Shown in pieces: positions 1-4,667 of a DNA stretch of 5,189 nt. The stretch's first letter is position 1. The number at the start of each line of letters is the position of its first letter. The position numbers were made by a program, and so were the translations under genes. Origin of the DNA: Natronohydrobacter sp. (GTDB lineage Bacteria > Pseudomonadota > Alphaproteobacteria > Rhodobacterales > Rhodobacteraceae); contig SKRP01000143.1 of NCBI GenBank assembly GCA_007118445.1, forward strand, positions 1 through 5,189, in the 5' to 3' direction. The notes below the pieces were generated by a model. It did not search any database. It worked only from the letters and a program-made list of their open reading frames with translations, and was not told the DNA's origin.

Positions 1-1832
1 ATATCGCCATGAACCGGATCGGCGCGAAGTCGGATTCGGGCGAGGGGGGCGAGGATCCGGCCCATGCCCATCCGCTGCCCAATGGCGACAATCCCTGCGC
101 CAAGATCAAGCAGGTGGCTTCTGGCCGGTTCGGTGTGACGGCGGAATATCTGAACGCCTGCGAAGAGTTGGAAATCAAGATCGCCCAGGGTGCCAAGCCC
201 GGCGAGGGCGGCCAACTGCCGGGCATGAAGGTCACGAAACTGATCGCGCGGCTGCGTCATTCGACGCCGGGGGTGACGCTGATCTCGCCGCCGCCGCATC
301 ACGATATCTATTCGATCGAGGATCTGGCGCAGCTGATCTATGACCTGAAACAGATCAACCCGCGCGCGAAAGTGACCGTCAAGCTGGTCGCGCAATCGGG
401 CGTCGGCACGATTGCCGCTGGTGTGGCCAAGGCCAAGGCGGATGTGATCCTGATTTCGGGTCATAACGGGGGGACCGGCGCAAGCCCCGGCACTTCGATC
501 AAATATGTCGGGCTGCCCTGGGAAATGGGCCTGTCGGAAGCGCATCAGGTGCTGGCCATGAACAAGCTGCGCGAGCGGGTGACGCTGCGCACAGATGGCG
601 GGCTGCGCACGGGCCGAGATATTGTCATGGCGGCGATGCTGGGGGCCGAGGAATACGGCATCGGCACGGCTGCGCTGATCGCGATGGGCTGCATCATGGT
701 GCGGCAATGCCAGTCGAACACCTGCCCGGTGGGGGTCTGCACGCAGGACGAATCGCTGCGCGCGAAATTCACCGGCAATGCGGACAAGGTGGTGAATCTG
801 ATCACCTTCTACGCGCAGGAAGTGCGTGAAATCCTCGCCTCGATTGGCGCGCGCAGTCTTGACGAGGTGATCGGCCGCGCCGATCTGCTGGCGCAGGTCA
901 ATCGCGGGGCCGCGCATCTGGACGATCTGGACCTGAACCCGCTTCTGCTGACCGTGGATGGTGCGGAACAGATCCGCTATGACCGCTCCAAGCCGCGCAA
1001 TGCGGTGCCCGATACGCTCGATGCCGAGATCATCCGCGACGCGGCCCGGTTCTTCGAGGATGGCGAGAAGATGCAGCTCTCCTATGCTGTGGAAAACACC
1101 CACCGCACTGTGGGCACCCGCGCCTCCAGCCATATCGTGCAGCGCTTCGGGATGCGCAACAAGCTGCAGCCGGACCACCTGACCGTCAAGCTTGCGGGCA
1201 GTGCCGGACAGGCGCTGGGCGCTTTCGCAGCGCCCGGTCTGAAGATCGAAGTGTTCGGCGATGCCAATGACTATGTCGGCAAGGGGCTGTCAGGCGGGAT
1301 GATCGTGGTGCGGCCGCGCATGTCCTCGCCGCTGGTTGCGCATGAGAACACGATTATCGGCAACACTGTGCTTTATGGCGCGACCGAGGGCCATCTGTTC
1401 GCCGCCGGGCGCGCGGGTGAGCGGTTTGCGGTGCGTAATTCCGGTGCCAAGGTCGTGATCGAGGGCTGTGGGTCCAATGGCTGCGAATACATGACCGGGG
1501 GCGTGGCTGTGATTCTTGGGTCGATCGGCGCGAATTTCGGCGCCGGCATGACCGGGGGCATGGCGTATCTCTATGATCCCGAGGGTATCGCCGCCCCGCT
1601 GATCAATATGGAAACGTTGGTGACCTGCCCGGTGACGGTCGCGCATTGGGAGGACGAGCTGCGGGGGTTGATCGAGCGCCATGCCGCCGAGACCGATTCG
1701 CAACATGCCAGCGAGATGCTGCGCAACTGGGACCGTGAGAAGGGGTATTTCCTGCAGGTCTGCCCGAAGGAAATGCTGGCGCATCTGCCGCAGCCGCTCA
1801 GCCTCCAGCCCGAGGCGATGCCCGCCGAGTGA
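1..1832 (+). CDS. gltB: Glutamate synthase (NADPH) large subunit, C-terminal part (5' end outside window)
   Basis: The large (alpha) subunit of glutamate synthase makes glutamate from glutamine-derived ammonia and 2-oxoglutarate in the GS-GOGAT ammonium assimilation pathway, working in the cytoplasm with the small subunit GltD. The first complete codon is at base 3, and about 609 of the usual ~1500 residues are present. The N-terminal glutaminase domain and most of the central domain lie outside. The FMN-binding synthase domain is recognisable from NRIGAKSDSGEGGED at the left edge, then GHNGGTGASPGTSIKYVGLP and RTDGGLRTGRDI. The 3Fe-4S ligands follow as Cys-X5-Cys-X4-Cys at bases 690-725. The C-terminal glycine-rich beta-helix (GXGXG) domain runs from about base 1185, with EGCGSNGCEYMTGG near 1460-1500. 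The reading frame is intact to the TGA. No gltD follows; a terminator and a convergent gene do, so gltD must be upstream or elsewhere. Identification is secure; only the missing 5' part limits the annotation. Confidence 0.97.
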   Translation, partial: IAMNRIGAKSDSGEGGEDPAHAHPLPNGDNPCAKIKQVASGRFGVTAEYLNACEELEIKIAQGAKPGEGGQLPGMKVTKLIARLRHSTPGVTLISPPPHHDIYSIEDLAQLIYDLKQINPRAKVTVKLVAQSGVGTIAAGVAKAKADVILISGHNGGTGASPGTSIKYVGLPWEMGLSEAHQVLAMNKLRERVTLRTDGGLRTGRDIVMAAMLGAEEYGIGTAALIAMGCIMVRQCQSNTCPVGVCTQDESLRAKFTGNADKVVNLITFYAQEVREILASIGARSLDEVIGRADLLAQVNRGAAHLDDLDLNPLLLTVDGAEQIRYDRSKPRNAVPDTLDAEIIRDAARFFEDGEKMQLSYAVENTHRTVGTRASSHIVQRFGMRNKLQPDHLTVKLAGSAGQALGAFAAPGLKIEVFGDANDYVGKGLSGGMIVVRPRMSSPLVAHENTIIGNTVLYGATEGHLFAAGRAGERFAVRNSGAKVVIEGCGSNGCEYMTGGVAVILGSIGANFGAGMTGGMAYLYDPEGIAAPLINMETLVTCPVTVAHWEDELRGLIERHAAETDSQHASEMLRNWDREKGYFLQVCPKEMLAHLPQPLSLQPEAMPAE

Positions 1833-1852
1833 ATGCCGGCACATGGATGAGG

Positions 1853-1887
1853 AAAGGCGCGAAGGGCAGTCCCTTCGCGCCTTTTTT
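1853..1887 (+). terminator. Rho-independent terminator of gltB
   Basis: An 11-bp perfect GC-rich stem (GGCGCGAAGGG at 1856-1866 with CCCTTCGCGCC at 1871-1881) closes a 4-base loop and is followed by six T. The three A before the stem can pair with the first three T. It begins about 20 bases after the gltB stop. Read on the minus strand the same hairpin is followed by only three T, so it should serve gltB well and the convergent phosphate transporter gene (stop at 1905) less well. It nearly fills the 72-bp gap between the two convergent genes. Confidence 0.93.
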
Positions 1888-1904
1888 CGCTGGTCTCTCC
1901 GCTA

Positions 1905-3371
1905 TCAGATCACGATCAGATTGAGCATGTAGAACAGCATAGCAGACAACAGCGCGGCAGAGGGCACGGTGATCACCCAGGCTGCGATGATGGTGGCGAA
2001 ATGGCCCCGGCGCACGACTTTCTTGCGCTTGCGTATCTCGGGCGGCGAGCTGGTATCGATCCGGCTCTCGCTCAGCACCCGCTCGTGATACCATTCACGA
2101 AAAAAGCCGACGCCGAAGATCGCGCCGATGGCGATATGGGTTGAGCTGACCGGCAGGCCCAGCCAGGACGCGAAAATCACTGTGATCGCAGCGGCCAGTG
2201 CCACGCAATAGGCGCGCATCGCGTTCAGCCGGGTGATCTCGCTGCCAACGATATTGATCAGTTTCGGGCCGAAGAGCAGCAGGCCGATTGACAGTCCGAT
2301 GCCGCCGATCAGCATCACCCAGAGCGGGATGCCCACACTGTCTGATGTGCCGCCATCCTGAACCGCATGGACAATCGCCGCGACAGGGCCGATGGCATTG
2401 GCCACATCATTGGCCCCATGCGCAAAGGACAGCAAAGCGGCAGAAAAGATAAGCGGAATATTGAACAGTATTTTCAGCGATTTCTTGCGATTCTCCAGCC
2501 CTTCGGACTGGCGCCGGATCACAGGTCGCATCGCAAAGGTCAGCACCACGCCGAAAACCAGGCCCAGCAGGACCGCATTGCCGAAGCTGATCTTGTAGAC
2601 CTTGTCCAACCCCTTGATCGCCAGATAGGTGGCGAAACACCCGCCCATGATCCCGATCAGGATCGGCACCCAGAATCGTGCGGCCTCGATCATATTGGCG
2701 CGGTAGATGATGCGCGACTTGATGATCGCAAGGAAGAATGCCGCAAAGATACCGCCCAGAAGCGGCGAGATCACCCAGCTGGCCGCAATCCGGCCCATCA
2801 TCCCCCAGTTCACGGCGGCAAACCCCGCTGCTGCAATGCCTGCGCCCATGACGCCCCCGACGATGGAATGCGTGGTGGACACTGGTGCCCCGATCCAGGT
2901 GGCCAGATTGACCCAGAGCGCCCCGGCCAGCAGGGCGGCCATCATCGCCCAGATGAAGACCTGCGTTTCCGCCACCGCTTCGGGCGCGATGATTCCGCGT
3001 GACACAGTGCCGACCACATCGCCGCCTGCGATGAGCGCGCCTGCCGTTTCGCAGATCGCCGCGATGATCAGTGCTGTGCCGATGGTCAGCGCGCGCGCCC
3101 CTACTGCTGGCCCCATATTATTGGCGACATCATTCGCGCCGATATTGATCGCCATATAGGCACCGATGATCGCCGCCGCGACCACGATCAGCCCCAGAGG
3201 GTCAAAGCCGATCAGCACGGCAGTGATCAGCCCTGTAATCGCCATGAAGGCCAGCGCCAGCCCCGGCGCGACCAGTGGCCGCGAGATATAGACGGTCGCC
3301 TGTTCCAGAGCGGTGATGCGCTCAAGATCCTTGTTCAGGGTTTTCCATGAGCGTTCGGGACTGTCAGTCAC
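1905..3371 (-). CDS. pit: Pit-family inorganic phosphate transporter (PHO4 family)
   Basis: This 488-residue inner-membrane protein belongs to the PHO4/Pit family of low-affinity, ion-coupled phosphate permeases. The family's inverted two-half architecture is visible. The first signature is GANDVANNMGPAVGARAL at residues 78-95, with APVSTTHSIVG at 162-172. The second is FAHGANDVANAIGPV at 316-330, with GLPVSSTHIAIGAIFG at 405-420. About a dozen hydrophobic segments surround them, with a charged loop near residues 285-300, a basic stretch near 445-455 and a final membrane segment at about 457-485. The start is GTG at 3371: on the minus strand GAGAGAGG lies 6 bases before it, a good Shine-Dalgarno. 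The gene lies 76 bp downstream of the Nudix gene. No phoU-like (DUF47) partner is next to it, unlike the orfA-pit pairs of rhizobia. The gap upstream holds a PHO-box-like repeat inside a dyad (3386-3426). Some PHO4 proteins carry sulfate instead; phosphate is the better guess because of the PHO-like sites, but substrate is inferred. Confidence 0.93.
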   Translation of the reverse strand: MTDSPERSWKTLNKDLERITALEQATVYISRPLVAPGLALAFMAITGLITAVLIGFDPLGLIVVAAAIIGAYMAINIGANDVANNMGPAVGARALTIGTALIIAAICETAGALIAGGDVVGTVSRGIIAPEAVAETQVFIWAMMAALLAGALWVNLATWIGAPVSTTHSIVGGVMGAGIAAAGFAAVNWGMMGRIAASWVISPLLGGIFAAFFLAIIKSRIIYRANMIEAARFWVPILIGIMGGCFATYLAIKGLDKVYKISFGNAVLLGLVFGVVLTFAMRPVIRRQSEGLENRKKSLKILFNIPLIFSAALLSFAHGANDVANAIGPVAAIVHAVQDGGTSDSVGIPLWVMLIGGIGLSIGLLLFGPKLINIVGSEITRLNAMRAYCVALAAAITVIFASWLGLPVSSTHIAIGAIFGVGFFREWYHERVLSESRIDTSSPPEIRKRKKVVRRGHFATIIAAWVITVPSAALLSAMLFYMLNLIVI

Positions 3372-3385
3372 GCTTGGCCTCTCTC

Positions 3386-3426
3386 GATACTGTGCTTGTC
3401 ACAAATCTGTCAAAAAGCGCAGTATC
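3386..3426 (-). promoter_or_regulatory. Putative PHO box within a dyad upstream of pit
   Basis: On the plus strand, 3396-3413 reads TTGTCAC-AAAT-CTGTCAA: two 7-mers with an 11-bp repeat, matching the PhoB box unit CTGTCAT at 5/7 and 6/7 with the expected AT-rich 4-bp spacer. Flanking it is an inverted repeat, GATACTGTGC (3386-3395) against GCGCAGTATC (3417-3426), 9 of 10 complementary plus one possible G-U pair. On the pit strand the second 7-mer overlaps a perfect TTGACA (3413-3408). The only matching -10 (TATCGA, spacer 18) would place the start of transcription at or past the Shine-Dalgarno. A weaker promoter, TTGTCC (3447-3442) with GATACT (3426-3421), spacer 15, may be the real one, putting the PHO box just downstream of +1. 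The inverted orientation fits repression better than activation. PhoB binding is an inference. Confidence 0.42.
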
Positions 3427-3447
3427 AGAGCGGGCAGAAGCGGACAA

Positions 3448-3933
3448 TCATTTCACGACATCAAGTCGTTCAGATGCGGGAAAGGACGCAAGAAGCAGTT
3501 TCAGTTCGGGATTCTGGACAGCGTCGACAGCGTCCGGCAAGGCAAACCAGCGGCGCGTGCGCAGCTTCGCTTCGGGATAATCGTCGTGGATTCTGGTAAC
3601 TTCCAGCAGATAGATCTGCGGTGTGCATTGCACCGGAAGCCCGCTTTTCTTGATTTTCGTATAGGTGAACTGGCCGACCGGCTCCGTGCCGATGCGGCCT
3701 GTGACCCCGGCTTCTTCCCAGGCCTCGATCGCCGCTGCCTCGGCCAGCGACTTGTTTTTCATGGGCCAGCCCTTGGGGATGATCCAGACACCGCGGCGCA
3801 AGGTCCTGACCAGCAGCACCTCGGGGCCAGCGGCACCGGGGCGCCAGCACAAGGCGCCGGTCTGCACGAAGCTGGGCCGGATCAGGTCCAGAAACGCGCC
3901 GATTTTTCCGATGGGTGTGGTCAGGACATTCAT
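3448..3933 (-). CDS. Nudix hydrolase, DIPP/APS1-like subfamily
   Basis: This is a 161-residue cytoplasmic Nudix hydrolase. The Nudix box spans residues 55-77, from the G of PKGWP to EAWEEAGV. The metal-binding core E70, E73, E74 and G76 is present, but the first glutamate of the consensus GX5EX7REUXEEXGU is Lys61 and the arginine is Ile69. The phrase WIIPKGWP before the box and EAWEEAG within it resemble the subfamily of diphosphoinositol-polyphosphate and diadenosine-polyphosphate hydrolases; that assignment rests on resemblance, and the substrate here is unknown. The ATG at 3933 is preferred over an in-frame ATG at 4059. The longer form would overlap arfB by 65 bp, would place a PHO-box-like element inside the coding region, and has an N-terminus that does not look like protein. 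The ribosome binding site is weak. The gene lies 61 bp downstream of arfB and 76 bp upstream of pit on the same strand, so co-transcription is possible. Confidence 0.88.
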   Translation of the reverse strand: MNVLTTPIGKIGAFLDLIRPSFVQTGALCWRPGAAGPEVLLVRTLRRGVWIIPKGWPMKNKSLAEAAAIEAWEEAGVTGRIGTEPVGQFTYTKIKKSGLPVQCTPQIYLLEVTRIHDDYPEAKLRTRRWFALPDAVDAVQNPELKLLLASFPASERLDVVK

Positions 3934-3976
3934 TGACTGGGATTCTTGTGGTTGAAGGCTGTGCTTGCACAGGGAG

Positions 3977-3994
3977 ATGACGTTTTCATGACAG
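3977..3994 (-). promoter_or_regulatory. Putative PHO box upstream of the Nudix gene
   Basis: Read on the minus strand, this site is CTGTCAT-GAAA-ACGTCAT. The first 7-mer matches the PhoB-box unit CTGTCAT exactly, the spacer is 4 bases, and the second 7-mer matches 5/7. It begins directly after the arfB stop codon and ends 43 bases before the Nudix ATG, in the orientation of the gene, as at PhoB-activated promoters. No convincing -10 follows at the usual ~10-bp distance; a short CTGTG/CACAG inverted repeat (3959-3972) lies there instead. PhoB control is inferred from the repeat only. Confidence 0.42.
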
Positions 3995-4414
3995 TCAGGA
4001 AATATCCTTCGGCAATGCCCTGAGTGATTTGATTGTGGCGCGATGGGCCTTGCTTTCAAGTCTGCGGCGTTTGCTGGCCAATGTGGGCCGCGTCGCGATG
4101 CGGGGTTTCGGGCGTTCTGCGGCCTTCAGGATCAGGTCTGCCAGACGCTTGCGCGCGATCTCGCGGTTGCGGGTCTGGCTGCGCGTGTCCTCGACCCGCA
4201 GGATCAGCGCCCCGTCCTGCGTCCAGCGGCGCCCGGCCAGCCGCTTCAGGCGGGCCTTGACGGGCGCGGGCAGGTTGGGGCTGCGCTCGGCCTCAAAACG
4301 TAACTCGACTGCGGTCGCGACCTTGTTGACATTCTGCCCGCCCGGGCCCGTGGCGCGGGTGAAGCTTTCGGTCAGTTCCCACTCCTGCAGGGTGATCTGG
4401 TCATTGATACGCAT
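3995..4414 (-). CDS. arfB: Alternative ribosome-rescue factor, peptidyl-tRNA hydrolase ArfB (YaeJ)
   Basis: ArfB enters the A site of ribosomes stalled on broken mRNA, places its basic tail in the empty mRNA channel and hydrolyses the peptidyl-tRNA, acting as a backup to or substitute for tmRNA. This 139-residue protein has the family's usual length (about 140). The catalytic GGQ is at residues 25-27 within ATGPGGQNVNKVATAVELRF, as in class I release factors, but the codon-recognition domains of RF1/RF2 are absent. The C-terminal tail from about residue 107 is rich in Arg and Lys, with RPTLASKRRRLESKAHR matching the mRNA-channel tail of known ArfB proteins. The ATG at 4414 gives the expected N-terminus; only a weak GGA lies upstream as a ribosome binding site. 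The start is just 26 bases beyond a terminator-like hairpin (4441-4468) and no separate promoter is visible between them. Expression may therefore depend on read-through from the structured RNA upstream. Confidence 0.95.
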   Translation of the reverse strand: MRINDQITLQEWELTESFTRATGPGGQNVNKVATAVELRFEAERSPNLPAPVKARLKRLAGRRWTQDGALILRVEDTRSQTRNREIARKRLADLILKAAERPKPRIATRPTLASKRRRLESKAHRATIKSLRALPKDIS

Positions 4415-4436
4415 CTTGCGGGTCCAAAATCGGAAT

Positions 4437-4468
4437 CGAAAGGGCCGCCTTGGTAACGAGGCGGCCCT
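4437..4468 (-). terminator. Terminator or attenuator hairpin before arfB
   Basis: A perfect 10-bp stem, AGGGCCGCCT at 4441-4450 with AGGCGGCCCT at 4459-4468, closes an 8-base loop. On the minus strand it is followed by TTCGATTCCGATTTT: a short, interrupted U-tract, so termination is probably partial. It closes the candidate RNA 4439-4627 and sits 26 bases before the arfB start codon. On the plus strand no T-run follows, so it is not a plus-strand terminator. Confidence 0.6.
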
Positions 4469-4627
4469 AAGCGAGTTTAAGGAGATGGTCCAAGTTAGAG
4501 TCCTGGCCCAATCAGAGTGGCTTTCCCATCTGGGCTGCCGTCAGGTTCTGCCCCCTCTGACTGTCTTTGCACCTCTCTCCAATATCACTCTAGACACTGG
4601 ATCACCTCCTTTCATTACGTTGCTGAT
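4439..4627 (-). ncRNA. Candidate structured small RNA or arfB leader with a 16S-tail-complementary segment
   Basis: Together with its promoter, this accounts for most of the 253-bp gap between vut and arfB. On the minus strand, 4613-4597 is GAAAGGAGGTGATCCAG, complementary over 17 bases to the usual alphaproteobacterial 16S 3' tail. Its AAGGAGGTGATCCAG part (4611-4597) can pair with TTGGACCATCTCCTT (4493-4479) over 15 positions, with one A-C mismatch and two G-U pairs. Nested inside are TAGAGT/ACTCTA (4592-4587 with 4501-4496), UUGG/CCAG (4582-4579 with 4506-4503) and TCAGAG/CTCTGA (4560-4555 with 4517-4512), then a small GGC...GCC apical region. The result is a long rod with paired ends, followed by a 10-base linker and the hairpin at 4441-4468. 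It does not look like SRP RNA, tmRNA, 5S or RNase P RNA. I do not recognise the family. The 5' end (~4627) is estimated from the promoter. It may be a free RNA, an arfB leader, or both. Confidence 0.5.
4541..4597 (-). CDS. Possible 18-residue leader peptide with extended Shine-Dalgarno
   Basis: The ORF starts at GTG 4597 and would encode MSRVILERGAKTVRGGRT, a small basic peptide with no membrane segment. GGAGG lies 7 bases before the GTG, within the 17-base match to the 16S tail, so ribosome loading could be very strong if the segment is unpaired. An in-frame ATG at 4615 would place the Shine-Dalgarno inside the ORF and is less likely. All four arginines (codons 3, 8, 14, 17) use AGA, and ATA and TTG also occur; the neighbouring genes use mostly CGN and GC-ending codons. 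That argues either for a stalling leader peptide or against translation altogether, with base choice set by RNA folding. The stop lies in the region that forms the inner helices. Confidence 0.33.
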   Translation of the reverse strand: MSRVILERGAKTVRGGRT

Positions 4628-4633
4628 AAGGGG

Positions 4634-4661
4634 ATGGTGGCACAGATTTGGTGTATGTCAA
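4634..4661 (-). promoter_or_regulatory. Putative sigma70 promoter of the small RNA/arfB leader
   Basis: On the minus strand TTGACA (4661-4656) is a perfect -35 hexamer. A 16-base spacer leads to CACCAT (4639-4634), a weak -10 keeping only the A2, A5 and T6 positions. Weak -10 elements are common in Rhodobacterales promoters. Transcription would start near 4627, about 30 bases before the GTG of the small ORF. The -35 begins only 6 bases beyond the vut stop codon, which suggests a dedicated promoter for what follows. Confidence 0.45.
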
Positions 4662-4667
4662 AAGAAA

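Noticed and set aside
2367..3002. A 211-codon plus-strand open frame inside pit
   Set aside because: It is fully antisense to the transporter, with Arg/Asp/His-rich low-quality composition explained by the complementary membrane-protein codons.
3959..3972. The short CTGTG-CTTG-CACAG inverted repeat between arfB and the Nudix gene
   Set aside because: The stem is only 5-6 bp with no T-run after it on either strand, too weak to call a terminator; it could still be part of a promoter or operator.
3934..4059. An N-terminal extension of the Nudix protein to the ATG at 4059
   Set aside because: It would overlap arfB by 65 bp and cover the PHO-like box, and the added residues show no family similarity that I can see.
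4412..4440. A tRNA-like TTCGATTCC on the minus strand after the hairpin
   Set aside because: The flanking bases do not form a T-arm, and no acceptor or anticodon arm can be found upstream.
4597..4613. A 17-base plus-strand match to the 16S rRNA 3' end, as if a leftover of an rRNA operon or an integration site
   Set aside because: The match stops exactly at the single-stranded tail, with no helix 45 sequence before it and no 16S-23S spacer after it. Its complement sits at the right distance from a start codon and pairs with a downstream segment, so a Shine-Dalgarno role on the minus strand is more likely.
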